NCBI RefSeq assembly: GCF_900102515.1
Contig: NZ_FMVS01000014.1
Coordinates: 1-64,000 of the forward strand
DNA length: 64,000 bases
From: Butyrivibrio sp. INlla14
Lineage (GTDB): Bacteria; Bacillota; Clostridia; Lachnospirales; Lachnospiraceae
Direction of reading: 5' to 3'
The notes beneath the pieces are model-generated. The model had not been told where the DNA came from. It did no database searches and saw only the letters and a list, made by a program, of their open reading frames with translations. Of the stretch, positions 18,926 through 27,806 are shown piece after piece (positions within the stretch are counted from its first letter, which is position 1; every line of letters begins with the position of its first letter). The position numbers and the translations under genes were made by a program.

Positions 18926-19762
18926 TTGTTAACAGAAGAACTAAATAACGAATTATCCAAACTAAGAAAAATAAGGAAGCAGGCTGAGCTTGACATTGAA
19001 AAAGCCCCCAAGGGAAAACTTCGCATCGCGCAAGCAACTAAGAGTCCAATCTATTTTTACAGAGAAAATAAGAACGATAGATTAGGAACTTATATCAAGG
19101 CATCAAATCGAGATTTAGCAAGGGCTTTAGCTCAAAAAGGCTACGCAGAGAATGTACAGAAAAACGTAAACAAACAGATAAATTTGATAGAGGATTTGCT
19201 CAAATCGTATGATACGATAAATTTGAAAACATATCATACGAAATATAATAAAGCAAGGCGTGCACTGATTTCTAGCTATGAATTGTCAGATGAAGAATAT
19301 TCACAGAAGTGGTATGAAGAAACATCAGCCCAAATAGCCTATTATAATGCGCTTAAGCTACAAAACGCCGAAAATACAAACGATAATGCAATCGAGATAA
19401 AGACATTTACTACCGCCAATGGTGAAATTGTAAAGTCAAAATCAGAAGTCATTATAGCAGACACCCTCCTCAGACTGGGAATCCCCTACCAATATGAGCT
19501 TCCCTTTGAGCAAAATGGAAGAGTAGTATTCAGGCCAGATTTCACAGTACTGAATGTTAATAGTAGAAAACAAGTCTATATCGAACACTTCGGCAGAATG
19601 GACGACGAAGAGTATAGGAAATCTTTTTTCTGGAAAATGAGTAATTTCAGTAAAATGGGAATCATTCAGGGAAATAACCTGATCATGACATTCGAAGATT
19701 ACGATAATTCTTTTGATATAGCTGATTATTTAAAAGACATTGAATTCATGTGCATGAGCTAA
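18926..19762 (+). CDS. Hypothetical protein with PD-(D/E)XK-like nuclease domain
   Basis: A 278-aa cytoplasmic protein starting at TTG with GAAAGGA 7 nt upstream. The N-terminal ~145 residues are charged and helical. The C-terminal part carries Glu174 (SKSEVIIADTLLRLGIPYQY), Asp205 (FRPDFTVLN) and Glu220 in YIEHFG. This is the E...D...ExH pattern seen in PD-(D/E)XK-type nuclease domains of uncharacterised Firmicutes proteins and helicase-linked nucleases. Substrate unknown; DNA repair or defence are both possible. It is the first of three genes lying between two related hairpin arrays. Confidence 0.65.
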   Translation: MLTEELNNELSKLRKIRKQAELDIEKAPKGKLRIAQATKSPIYFYRENKNDRLGTYIKASNRDLARALAQKGYAENVQKNVNKQINLIEDLLKSYDTINLKTYHTKYNKARRALISSYELSDEEYSQKWYEETSAQIAYYNALKLQNAENTNDNAIEIKTFTTANGEIVKSKSEVIIADTLLRLGIPYQYELPFEQNGRVVFRPDFTVLNVNSRKQVYIEHFGRMDDEEYRKSFFWKMSNFSKMGIIQGNNLIMTFEDYDNSFDIADYLKDIEFMCMS

Positions 19763-19867
19763 TCTGATATAATCTAAGTAAACGATATTGTGACAACGAG
19801 TAAAAAGTTTAGTGGTTTCTGAATTGATATTTTCAGCATCTTACATAGACTGTTGGGGGAGCAAAGC

Positions 19868-21238
19868 ATGCAAACATCGAAAAGAGAAAGAATAAGCTAC
19901 TATCTGTATTTCTTTGGTCAAAATATGTTCTATATGATCATCGCTAGTTACATCAGTCTATTTCTACTAAATCATGGGATAAGTGAAAAGGTTGCTGCTT
20001 CCGTGATCATTGCACCTCAGATTTGGGATGTTATCAATGATATTATCTTTGGAAGAATTGTGGATAAGTGTCATTTGAGAGGCGGCAAATTCATGCCTTG
20101 GCTAAAAATATCCTGGTTTCTTATCCCACTTACTACAGTTTTTATCTTTTGCATGCCTCAGGAACTTAGTTTTTCTGCTAAGTGTGGCTGGGTTATAATA
20201 GGATATTGCCTGTGGTCTGTGGCCTACACTATGTGCGACACACCTATTTTTGCGTTGTCAACAGCAATGACTGATAAAGTTGATGAACGAAATTCCATAC
20301 TCTCAATTGGCCGTGTAACAGGCACATCCGGTGCAGTTGTGGCGACTTTGGCAATTGAAAGCCTCTATATAGGCATGGGGTGGAAACTGCTATCCATATC
20401 TCTTTCTATAGTTTCAATGGCAATGATGCTTCCTATTCTCATATTTGGAAAAGAAAGATCTCAGGTGCAAACAAAATCTCCAACAGCAAAAGAAATGCTT
20501 AGAGCGCTTTCTGGAAATAAATATCTTATTATTTTTTACATAGCTTTTTTCCTGGTTGGACTCACAAATACAGTGCAGACGGTTATTCCAACATTTGCGC
20601 AGTATGTTTTGGGGAATACGGAAAAAGGGACACTTCTTCTTGCTATGGCAATAATTCCGGCAATTGTGGTTGCTGCATTTATTCCTGTGCTCTCCAAAAA
20701 GATAGACAAATTCTGGCTCTATATTGCATGTCTTGCGATATTTGTTTTTTCCTCAGTAATTCAGTTTTTTATGGGATATGGCAGCTTTGTTGCACTTAGT
20801 ATTACCATGGCACTTCGAGGAGTTGGACTTGTTGGATATAACGTTCTAGTGTATATGTTTACTCCAGATTGCGTGGAATATGGTCAGTATGTAACGGGCG
20901 TAAGGCAGGAGGGCATAACATTTTCCATCCAGACTTGTGTTACCAAATTGTCAGCGGCTCTTATGAGCAGTATATCGTTACTTCTTTTAGCCCTGTTTGG
21001 TTTCAAGGCAATTAACGCAGATGCTGTTACAGGAATCGTTGATGAAACAGGTGCATATGGCTGCTGGAATGTGCTAACATGGATTAGTGCAATCGGACCT
21101 GTTTTTGCCATCGTTATCTTGGTGCTTGGATATAAGTTAAGAGATAATAGCGTGAGCCTTATGGCTCTATGCAACAATGGCGAGATTACTAGACAGGAAT
21201 GTGACCTCAGAATTTCAGAATTATCTAGAAAAGGCTAA
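19868..21238 (+). CDS. GPH-family (MelB-like) sugar:cation symporter
   Basis: A 456-aa transporter with about 12 membrane segments. The N-terminal signature of the glycoside-pentoside-hexuronide family is clear (QIWDVINDIIFGRIVDKC, then GGKFMPWL). The ATG at 19868 is preceded by GGGGGAG; a TTG at 19853 is in frame but would overlap that site. The short C-terminal tail (GEITRQECDLRISELSRKG) is hydrophilic. It would import a glycoside or pentoside with Na+ or H+; the substrate cannot be read from sequence. Its neighbours are a nuclease-like gene and an exonuclease gene, an unusual setting. Confidence 0.88.
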   Translation: MQTSKRERISYYLYFFGQNMFYMIIASYISLFLLNHGISEKVAASVIIAPQIWDVINDIIFGRIVDKCHLRGGKFMPWLKISWFLIPLTTVFIFCMPQELSFSAKCGWVIIGYCLWSVAYTMCDTPIFALSTAMTDKVDERNSILSIGRVTGTSGAVVATLAIESLYIGMGWKLLSISLSIVSMAMMLPILIFGKERSQVQTKSPTAKEMLRALSGNKYLIIFYIAFFLVGLTNTVQTVIPTFAQYVLGNTEKGTLLLAMAIIPAIVVAAFIPVLSKKIDKFWLYIACLAIFVFSSVIQFFMGYGSFVALSITMALRGVGLVGYNVLVYMFTPDCVEYGQYVTGVRQEGITFSIQTCVTKLSAALMSSISLLLLALFGFKAINADAVTGIVDETGAYGCWNVLTWISAIGPVFAIVILVLGYKLRDNSVSLMALCNNGEITRQECDLRISELSRKG

Positions 21239-21277
21239 AAATTCTAATTGCCCAATTCTGTTTGAATCGGAGTGTGA

Positions 21278-22159
21278 TTGCAACAAACGATAAAACCTAA
21301 GAAAGAGATAATAATGAGTTCTAATCCATCAATAGATTTTTTGGAAATGTTAAAAGCTGGGGGTTCTAAGGGACAGGCAGCAGGAAGCACTACAAGAGGA
21401 TCAATGAGAGCAAATAGTACTAACGGTTCAAGTAAAGCCCTAGAAAAGGCTACACCAGAAGTAAAATATAAACTACAAAACAAGAATTGCAAGGGCCTTT
21501 CGCCTAAAACTTCGAAATCTGCTATAGCCAGCAGATTTGCTGTAATAGACACAGAGACTAACTGGCGAGACCAGGTAATGTCAATAGGAGTAGCTATTGC
21601 AGATGCCACGACCTTTAAGTGCATAGATTGCCTGTATTACATCATTGACCCTGAATATAGATCAGGAGGAATGTATTCTGGGGTATTGCATTATCATGTA
21701 AAAAGAAATATATGTGAAGCCCCACTTAACTATAGAGAGTCAGGCAAGCCATCAAGTGAGGAACTTCTCTTATCTACAGAAGAACATGTAGTATCTCGTA
21801 AAGAAGCTCTTCAAGCTATAAAAAGCTATCTGCAAGAGATGGGAATCGGCAGTATTTACGCTTACAATGGCAAGTTTGATCTTTGCCATTTGCCTGAGCT
21901 TGGTAGCTTTGAATGGTACGATATCATGAGGCTTGCAGCCTACAAGCAGCATAACAGGGCTATTGATGATTCCCTCCCATGTTGCAAGACTGGTCGACTT
22001 AAGTCCAATTACGGCGTTGAGCCCATTACAAGAATGTTGTCAGGCAACATGCGGTACTGCGAAGTCCACAATGCTGTGTATGACGCAGTTGATGAACTCA
22101 GAATAATTGAGCTTTTGGGCCGAAGCCTGGAAGAATATGAAGTTGCGAAGATAAACTAG
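21278..22159 (+). CDS. DEDDh-type 3'-5' exonuclease (DnaQ-like)
   Basis: A 293-aa protein. After a Gly/Ser/Ala-rich N-terminal ~75 residues, the exonuclease motifs appear in order: Asp91 and Glu93 in VIDTET, Asp201 in AYNGKFDLCHLP, and His264/Asp269 in HNAVYDAVDEL. These are the metal ligands and general base of DEDDh nucleases acting on DNA or RNA ends. The TTG start at 21278 has GGAG 5 nt upstream; an ATG at 21314 is an alternative with a weaker site. No polymerase domain is present, so it is a stand-alone nuclease. Confidence 0.82.
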   Translation: MQQTIKPKKEIIMSSNPSIDFLEMLKAGGSKGQAAGSTTRGSMRANSTNGSSKALEKATPEVKYKLQNKNCKGLSPKTSKSAIASRFAVIDTETNWRDQVMSIGVAIADATTFKCIDCLYYIIDPEYRSGGMYSGVLHYHVKRNICEAPLNYRESGKPSSEELLLSTEEHVVSRKEALQAIKSYLQEMGIGSIYAYNGKFDLCHLPELGSFEWYDIMRLAAYKQHNRAIDDSLPCCKTGRLKSNYGVEPITRMLSGNMRYCEVHNAVYDAVDELRIIELLGRSLEEYEVAKIN

Positions 22160-22187
22160 TGACAAATTTATAGGCTTATCAGAACAC

Positions 22188-22512
22188 CTTACATGCAAGT
22201 TAGGGTACAGTAAATTTGCATATAAGGCTCTATGAGTAGCCACAGGCATATGGCTTACATGAAAATGCAAATATCAAAGATTGCGTATAAGCCGCCGAAT
22301 TATGCGGCTTACATGAAATAACCAAAATATAAGTTTGCATATAAAAGCTGGTAGTCCGAAACAAATAGCTATTCGCCGAACTCTTATATGCAAGCTAGGG
22401 TACAGTAGATTTGCATATAAGGTTCCACGAAAGGCCGAGGAACAACGGCTTATATGAAAATCATGATAAGCACAGTTTAGTGTAAAACATAGATCATGAA
22501 GTCTTACACGAA
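22188..22512. repeat. Hairpin repeat array, copy 2
   Basis: Same family and orientation as the array at 18411-18727. A elements lie at 22189-22225 and 22384-22420 (TTACATGCAA or TTATATGCAA with TTGCATATAA), with the loop variant GTTAGGGTACAGTAAAT. Degenerate B-type arms (CTTACATGAAA, CTTATATGAAAA) fill the spaces. The unit again begins with AGAACACCTTA. The gap 22160-22533 holds no gene. Divergence between copies is mostly in loops or at pairing-neutral positions. Confidence 0.75.
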
Positions 22513-22533
22513 AAAGGCAAGAAAGGTATTTTT

Positions 22534-23226
22534 ATGAGTATTAGCAAGAACATCATTGATACCACTGATACTAATGGCCTCACAAAAGCTGTCCAATCCT
22601 ACATAAAGAAAAAATACAACATTTCCCCGGAACACCCCTGGCATCAGTACCCGGATTATGCTACATTCAAGGAGTTGTATTCACAGAAATGGTTTGCCAT
22701 AATAATGTCAGTTTCAGGAAAAAAGCTGGGGCTACCAACCGACGACGAAATACCAATCATCAATGTCAAGGCAGATCCGGAGATCATAATGATGATGGGG
22801 CGGACGCCAGGCTTTATGCCAGGCTACCATATGAACAAGCGCAACTGGCTGACAATTCTTCTGGATGGAACAGTAGAGCTGGAACAAGTCACAGCACGGA
22901 TTGATGACAGCTACAAGATGATTGCAGATACCCCAACACGCCGCATATATGAGGCAGTTAAAAAGATTCCTAAGGGGAAAGTTGCAACCTATGGGCAGGT
23001 AGCAGAGATGGCGGGAGATAGGAAAATGGCAAGAGTCGTTGGCAATGCACTTCACAAGAATCCTGATCACGACAGTATTCCCTGTCACCGTGTGGTCAAC
23101 TCTAAAGGCGAATTAGCAGAAGCCTTTTTGTTTGGCGGCGTGAACATGCAGGAGAAATTCCTGTATGAGGAAGGTGTAACAGTCATAAATGGCAAGGTAG
23201 ACCTAAAGCGTTTTGGTATGAAGTAA
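22534..23226 (+). CDS. YjbR-like / O6-methylguanine-DNA methyltransferase-like fusion
   Basis: A 230-aa two-domain protein. Residues ~20-130 resemble the MmcQ/YjbR fold (PDYATFKELYSQKWFAIIM, then NKRNWLTILLDG). Residues ~140-230 form an Ogt/MGMT-type domain with a helix-turn-helix (GKVATYGQVAEMAG) and Cys184 in SIPCHRVV, the alkyl-acceptor cysteine of repair transferases. It would repair alkylated guanine or act as an alkyltransferase-like sensor. Cys being present favours transferase activity. Starts with AAGAAAGG upstream. Confidence 0.85.
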   Translation: MSISKNIIDTTDTNGLTKAVQSYIKKKYNISPEHPWHQYPDYATFKELYSQKWFAIIMSVSGKKLGLPTDDEIPIINVKADPEIIMMMGRTPGFMPGYHMNKRNWLTILLDGTVELEQVTARIDDSYKMIADTPTRRIYEAVKKIPKGKVATYGQVAEMAGDRKMARVVGNALHKNPDHDSIPCHRVVNSKGELAEAFLFGGVNMQEKFLYEEGVTVINGKVDLKRFGMK

Positions 23227-23239
23227 TAACGGAGAAAAC

Positions 23240-23965
23240 ATGAGCGAACAATTTTCAAGAACAGAGCTTCTTCTGGGTGAAGAAGCAGCAAATAAACTTT
23301 CAAATAAAAGAGTTGCAGTTTTCGGCGTAGGCGGCGTAGGCGGATTTGTCTGTGAAGCCCTGGTCCGTGCTGGGATTGGTGAAATAGATATTTGCGACGA
23401 TGACACAGTAGCTCTTTCAAACCTGAACAGGCAGATCATTGCTCTTCACAGCACATTAGGGAAAAGCAAGGTTGAAGTCATGAAAGAACGCCTTTTGGAC
23501 ATCAACCCAGAACTTAAAGTCAACGTCCATCAGTGCTTCTTTTTGCCAGAGAACTCAGACCAGTTCCCCTTTGAGGACTACGACTATGTGATTGATGCGG
23601 TGGACACTGTGACTGCCAAGATTGAGATTATCATGAAGGCAAAAGAAAAAGATGTTCCAGTCATGAGCTCAATGGGAGCCGGAAACAAGTTAGATCCAAC
23701 AAGATTTAAGGTGGCTGATATCTACAAGACTAACGTAGACCCTCTGGCTAAGGTAATGCGAAGAGAACTCAAAAAAAGAGGAGTCAAAAAATTAAAGGTT
23801 GTGTATTCTGAAGAAGAGCCAATAAAGCCTGAATCCAAAGATAGTACCAGTAACATAAGCACTCCGCACCCTCGTCGCAGCACCCCGGGAAGCGTATCAT
23901 TTGTTCCATCAGTTGCAGGACTCATCATTGCATCTGAGGTTGTAAAGGACCTGATTTCAAATTGA
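23240..23965 (+). CDS. tRNA threonylcarbamoyladenosine dehydratase (TcdA, E1-like)
   Basis: A 241-aa E1/ThiF-superfamily enzyme that, in the TcdA family, cyclises t6A37 of tRNA using ATP. The nucleotide-binding loop GVGGVGG lies near residues 31-37, followed by the adenylation-site sequence DDDTVALSNLNRQ and an Asp-rich block DYVIDAVDTV. The end (STPGSVSFVPSVAGLIIAS) is typical of the family. Thirteen bp from the preceding repair gene, so probably co-transcribed. Confidence 0.9.
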   Translation: MSEQFSRTELLLGEEAANKLSNKRVAVFGVGGVGGFVCEALVRAGIGEIDICDDDTVALSNLNRQIIALHSTLGKSKVEVMKERLLDINPELKVNVHQCFFLPENSDQFPFEDYDYVIDAVDTVTAKIEIIMKAKEKDVPVMSSMGAGNKLDPTRFKVADIYKTNVDPLAKVMRRELKKRGVKKLKVVYSEEEPIKPESKDSTSNISTPHPRRSTPGSVSFVPSVAGLIIASEVVKDLISN

Positions 23966-23969
23966 AAAA

Positions 23970-23993
23970 TGGATGGAACATTTCTTCCATCCA
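23970..23993. terminator. Hairpin after tcdA
   Basis: TGGATGGAA (23970-23978) pairs with TTCCATCCA (23985-23993). The T-run on the plus strand is weak (AAAAATTTC), so termination is only probable. Confidence 0.45.
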
Positions 23994-24114
23994 AAAATTT
24001 CATTCATATCACAAGAAGTCATAGCTGTGTTCCTTTTTTCTATCATTCTAATTTCATTCACCATTTCACATTGCGCCAAATGCAACAATTCAAGGCGGAT
24101 TGCCAGCCGATAGA

Positions 24115-24143
24115 TTGCGCGAGTACACAATAAAATATATAAT
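24115..24143 (+). promoter_or_regulatory. Sigma-70-type promoter for the envelope protein gene
   Basis: TTGCGC (24115-24120), 17-bp spacer, TATAAT (24138-24143), about 42 bp upstream of the ATG at 24186. Confidence 0.6.
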
Positions 24144-24185
24144 AACGATTAGAAGAAAATGAAATTCTGTCAGAGGGGAAAGCAC

Positions 24186-24746
24186 ATGAAAACTGATAAG
24201 TTCGTTATTATTTCATGCGTAATATCTTTAGCAATTTCCATAGGAATGATATTCATTTTTGATCAGGAACGCTTCCGTATAGATATCAGAGAAATCAGCA
24301 GTTTTGGCAACAGCATCATTTGTGAAAACATGAGTAGCCAGGAGCAAAAAGCCATAGCTGACATTGATTATGATATTGAGAATTGCGAGAAAACAAAAGA
24401 CGGAGGCTTATTAGTAGCTGGATGGTTTATCGAAAAAGGAATCACGTATCCGTTTGAAAATCATGGCTTGGAGTGGTACGGCGAATCTGTTTATAACAAC
24501 TATAATTTGTGTATTTTAGACGGTGAGAAAGTATATATATTTCCGACAAAACTCTTTGAGCGCGAGGACGTAACTGAAGAAATTAACGACGGAATTGATT
24601 ATGGCAAATGCGGATTCAAAACCTATATAGCTGCAGGCTATGCAGATAAATATGAAAAGGCAAATATAGGTATTCTTGTTAAAAATCCTTATGGTGGTGA
24701 AAAAATATATGCAGTTAGTAAGCAAAGACAAAAAACACTTAATTAA
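24186..24746 (+). CDS. Hypothetical protein with N-terminal signal anchor
   Basis: A 186-aa protein. Residues 6-25 form a hydrophobic anchor (KFVIISCVISLAISIGMIF), and the rest is a hydrophilic, probably external domain with many Tyr, Asp and Gly residues. The ATG at 24186 has GAGGGG upstream; an ATG nine codons earlier lacks a site. The 3' end overlaps the next membrane protein gene by 38 bp. Family not recognised. The two may act together at the envelope, perhaps in surface polymer assembly, but that is conjecture. Confidence 0.7.
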   Translation: MKTDKFVIISCVISLAISIGMIFIFDQERFRIDIREISSFGNSIICENMSSQEQKAIADIDYDIENCEKTKDGGLLVAGWFIEKGITYPFENHGLEWYGESVYNNYNLCILDGEKVYIFPTKLFEREDVTEEINDGIDYGKCGFKTYIAAGYADKYEKANIGILVKNPYGGEKIYAVSKQRQKTLN

Positions 24747-26001
24747 GGCATGCCCATACGTATTTGTATTTATAGTGGCTTTTCTTTTAAGCTGCTATAT
24801 CAATACTGAGATGGACGATCTGATTTTAAAGGATGCTATAAATAAATATGGCAATGTCTTTGAATGGGCCAGGTTTTATGGGAACAACTGGGGCGGAAGG
24901 ATTTTGTCCCAGGGAATTCTGGTACTTCTTTTACAATTACCGGATATCTTTTTCCAGATTATCAACGCGTTTATGTGGATGCTACTAATAGTCTACATAG
25001 TTAAGATATTTGACTATAAGCAGCTGTTAAAAAAAGATGTGGCCCTTATCCTGTTTTTCTTTATGATGCTGATCTTGCTCCCTTCAAGTGTTTTGAGATG
25101 GACTGTTTTTTGGAAAAGTGCGAGTGTGTCTTATATATGGGGAACAAGCACTGCTCTTGTAACAATGTGGCCTTACGTAAAGCTATCTTTTAATGATGTT
25201 CCAACTGTTAAAGATTGGGTGCTTGCGTTCGTATGCTGCATTTATGCTTCAAATTATGAGCAGATAGCAGTTTTATTGTGCGCAGGAATGTTATTATTGC
25301 TACTATATAGTGCATTTTCTAATAAGAATAAGCTGCCTTTTAAATCCTTAGTCTTAGGAAGCGTGCTATTACTATTTTCAATTGGTTTCACCGCTTTCTT
25401 TCTTGCAATGCCAGGAAATACGGCTCGGCTTACATCAGAAATAATCCAGTGGTACCCAAATTTCAAAATGTATAGTGTATTTGATAAAGCCTCTACCGGC
25501 ATAAATTATGCTCTTGGTGAAAGCGAAAAAAGAATCGCATTTCTCTACCTGGCATTAGCTTTTATCGTATTGGTGGTCAATTTAAAGCGAAATAGCAGAC
25601 TCATGAAGGTTTTATCAGCTATCTGTTTTGTCTTTTACCTTTTTAATTTTATCCACCGCATTGGTGATAGCTTAAATGGTACCTTTTATATGTTATCAAG
25701 ACTTTTTGCACTTGCTGATTTTGAGGCTGCTGATTTTGTAATAACTGGCAAAAGAGCTATGGCAGAATGCGTAAATATTGTCATGATCTGCTTTTTAGGA
25801 TCAAGCCTATGTGTATTAGAAGAGAATAAATTTGACATGACAATTTTTATAGCTTTCTTTGGTGGGCTGGCGACTATGGCAATGATGGGATTTTCTCCAA
25901 CCATATATGCAAGTGGACATCGCTCAATGTTTATATGTTTTCTGTTAATGCTGTGCAGCCTGTTTAAAAGCTCTTTAGTGATAGCCAGGCGTTATATGTG
26001 A
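24709..26001 (+). CDS. Multi-pass membrane protein (DUF6056-like)
   Basis: A 430-aa protein with roughly ten to eleven membrane segments. The first external loop holds DDLILKDAINKYGNVFEW and NNWGGRILSQG, reminiscent of the DUF6056 family, which has the general build of GT-C-type glycosyltransferases. The ATG at 24709 has GGTGGTGA upstream and lies inside the preceding gene, implying coupled translation. Catalytic acids cannot be assigned with confidence; the two adjacent Asp in the first loop are candidates. Confidence 0.65.
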   Translation: MQLVSKDKKHLIKACPYVFVFIVAFLLSCYINTEMDDLILKDAINKYGNVFEWARFYGNNWGGRILSQGILVLLLQLPDIFFQIINAFMWMLLIVYIVKIFDYKQLLKKDVALILFFFMMLILLPSSVLRWTVFWKSASVSYIWGTSTALVTMWPYVKLSFNDVPTVKDWVLAFVCCIYASNYEQIAVLLCAGMLLLLLYSAFSNKNKLPFKSLVLGSVLLLFSIGFTAFFLAMPGNTARLTSEIIQWYPNFKMYSVFDKASTGINYALGESEKRIAFLYLALAFIVLVVNLKRNSRLMKVLSAICFVFYLFNFIHRIGDSLNGTFYMLSRLFALADFEAADFVITGKRAMAECVNIVMICFLGSSLCVLEENKFDMTIFIAFFGGLATMAMMGFSPTIYASGHRSMFICFLLMLCSLFKSSLVIARRYM

Positions 26002-26129
26002 CTATCAGATTTGTTTATTTTACGGTTCGCCATAATACTCTCATAATATATTTGTAAGCTAATTGCGTAATGAAATTCATGTTTTTTTAGACCAATTGGT
26101 TACGCAGCATTTTACTATGAGGGGTTATA

Positions 26130-26771
26130 ATGGCGAACATTTTATTTTTTGGTGATTCAAATACATGGGGGCTTATTCCGGGAACTATGGAGAGATACCC
26201 TTGGGGCACAAGGTGGACAAGCCTTGTGCAGCAGGCACTTCCAGAGAATCGGATCATTGAAGATGGTCTATGCGGGAGGACAACAATCTTTGAAGATGCG
26301 CTGAGGCCCTTTAGAAGAGGCGCAGAAACACTGAGACTTTCTCTTGAGAGCAATTATCCACTGGATGCGGCAGTTATCATGCTAGGCACAAACGATTGCA
26401 AAAAGGTTTTTAATGCCAGCTCTTTTGTCATAGGAAAGGGCCTTGAAATGTGCCTGGATGAACTTGAGAAATTCCTCAAACCTCAGAATATCCTAGTGGT
26501 CTCTCCAATTGCTCTGGGAAAAGAGGTATGGCTTCCGGAAAAAGATCATGAGTTTGACAAGACTTCTATAGAAGTCAGCAGACAGCTAAAAGCTGTGTAT
26601 AAGCAGATCGCAGCAAGGCGTGGAACGCATTTTCTTGCGGCATCAGATTTTGCTGAGCCAAGTCCCGTAGATGATGAGCATCTTAACGAGATGGGGCATC
26701 AGGCCTTAGCAACAGCAATGATAGATAAACTAGAAGAAATAGGATTTGTTAAGAAAAGCCATGCGCAGTAA
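26130..26771 (+). CDS. Small SGNH/GDSL hydrolase (arylesterase-like)
   Basis: A 213-aa single-domain esterase of the SGNH fold with no signal peptide. Nucleophile Ser10 lies in FFGDSNTWG, the Asn block in MLGTNDCKK, and the catalytic pair Asp181/His184 in DDEHLNEMGH. All catalytic positions are present and the length is usual for arylesterase-type members. The natural substrate is unknown; acyl sugars are plausible in this host. It is followed directly by a perfect terminator. Confidence 0.88.
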   Translation: MANILFFGDSNTWGLIPGTMERYPWGTRWTSLVQQALPENRIIEDGLCGRTTIFEDALRPFRRGAETLRLSLESNYPLDAAVIMLGTNDCKKVFNASSFVIGKGLEMCLDELEKFLKPQNILVVSPIALGKEVWLPEKDHEFDKTSIEVSRQLKAVYKQIAARRGTHFLAASDFAEPSPVDDEHLNEMGHQALATAMIDKLEEIGFVKKSHAQ

Positions 26772-26785
26772 CACGCATGGCTTTT
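26754..26785 (+). terminator. Rho-independent terminator overlapping SGNH stop codon
   Basis: Perfect 12-bp inverted repeat (AAAAGCCATGCG at 26754-26765 with CGCATGGCTTTT at 26774-26785). The stop codon lies in the loop. It also has A/T tails for the convergent minus-strand operon. Confidence 0.85.
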
Positions 26786-26803
26786 CTTAAACATATTTAT
26801 TTT

Positions 26804-27196
26804 TTACTCAAGGCCCATTATTTCGCCGTAGACCATTACTGCATTTCTAACACACTCTTCACATGGGCAAAGAGGCTTTCCATCAGTGACTGTTTTAAGA
26901 TCCTTACATCTAAGTGCGCCACATCTTCTTGCAAACTCTTCCTGAATCTGCTTGGTTTTACCAAGGGTACCCTGTCCCTGAGTTTTAAGACCGGTTATCA
27001 TACCTGCGCCTATCAGTGCACCACAGGTAGCTTCCAGATTGCCCATTCCTGCGCAGAAACCTGCAGTAAGCTGCTGCAACTGCTCCTCAGACAGGCTTGT
27101 TTCATCAGCCAGTGCAACTGCTACTGACTGTGCACAGTTGAACTTGCTTGAAGTCTTTAATTCTACTGCCTTATTAGCTCTTTCATTTAATGTCAT
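26804..27196 (-). CDS. C_GCAxxG_C_C family redox-type protein
   Basis: A 130-aa protein with the family's Cys pattern: FNCAQSV, then GFCAGMGNLEATCGALIGAG, then CGALRCKDL and CPCEECV near the end. This family is common in anaerobes beside electron-transfer genes. It probably binds a metal or cluster, but its reaction is not established. The ATG overlaps the stop of the NapH-like gene by 4 bp, so it is the third gene of the ferredoxin operon. Confidence 0.88.
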   Translation of the reverse strand: MTLNERANKAVELKTSSKFNCAQSVAVALADETSLSEEQLQQLTAGFCAGMGNLEATCGALIGAGMITGLKTQGQGTLGKTKQIQEEFARRCGALRCKDLKTVTDGKPLCPCEECVRNAVMVYGEIMGLE

Positions 27197-27792
27197 TTTT
27201 TCTCCGTACCTTTCTTTTCTTTGATCTTACATATGCCTTGTGTCATTGTCCCCATAGGACAGAAAGTGCACCAGGTTCGCTCCTTATACAGTACCATCAC
27301 AATAAGACCTATTAGAGTTGAGGTTAACATAAGGCTGTAGAACCCAAAGCCAAACTGTGCCACCCAATCAGGGAAGATACTACCATTATACGCCCACTTC
27401 CACGGAACTTTAAACGTCCAAAAGAGCTTTATCGCCTTTTTAAGTGTCCCTGCTCCTGAGAAGACCAGATAGGTTTGGAAGATCATGGTTCCAAACATGG
27501 TAAGGAAAAAGATTAAAAAGCCATATCGAAACCACTTTGAAGATAGCCACTTTGGCGCAGGCTTTCTCCTGGAACATTTAGCTTTCCTTCCCAGAACCCA
27601 GAATAACTGACCTCTTCCGCACATATGATTGCAGAACCACTTATTTCCAAATACTGCCGCAAATACCAGTGGCAATATAAAATCTATCATGCCAAGCCAT
27701 GCAAATAGAATGTTAAAAAAGCCTAATGCAAAATACACAATTGACCATATCCACAGGTAATCATACCAGTGCTTTTTCTTACTTGATGCCAT
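27193..27792 (-). CDS. NapH/CcoG-like membrane 4Fe-4S protein
   Basis: A 199-aa membrane protein with about four hydrophobic segments and two Cys motifs facing the cytoplasm: FCNHMCGRGQLF (~residues 54-65) and WCTFCPMGTMTQ (~175-186). These motifs are typical of NapH/NosR/RnfB-linked electron conduits. The ATG at 27792 has GGGAGG 4 nt upstream; a TTG 4 codons earlier overlaps that site. It lies between the ferredoxin gene (14 bp) and the C_GCAxxG_C_C gene (4-bp overlap), so electrons may pass between membrane and soluble carriers. Confidence 0.85.
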   Translation of the reverse strand: MASSKKKHWYDYLWIWSIVYFALGFFNILFAWLGMIDFILPLVFAAVFGNKWFCNHMCGRGQLFWVLGRKAKCSRRKPAPKWLSSKWFRYGFLIFFLTMFGTMIFQTYLVFSGAGTLKKAIKLFWTFKVPWKWAYNGSIFPDWVAQFGFGFYSLMLTSTLIGLIVMVLYKERTWCTFCPMGTMTQGICKIKEKKGTEKK

Positions 27793-27806
27793 AACGCCTC
27801 CCAAAA

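Noticed and set aside
27039..27224. Plus-strand frame across the C_GCAxxG_C_C gene
   Set aside because: It is a shadow of the real minus-strand gene, whose Cys pattern is conserved.
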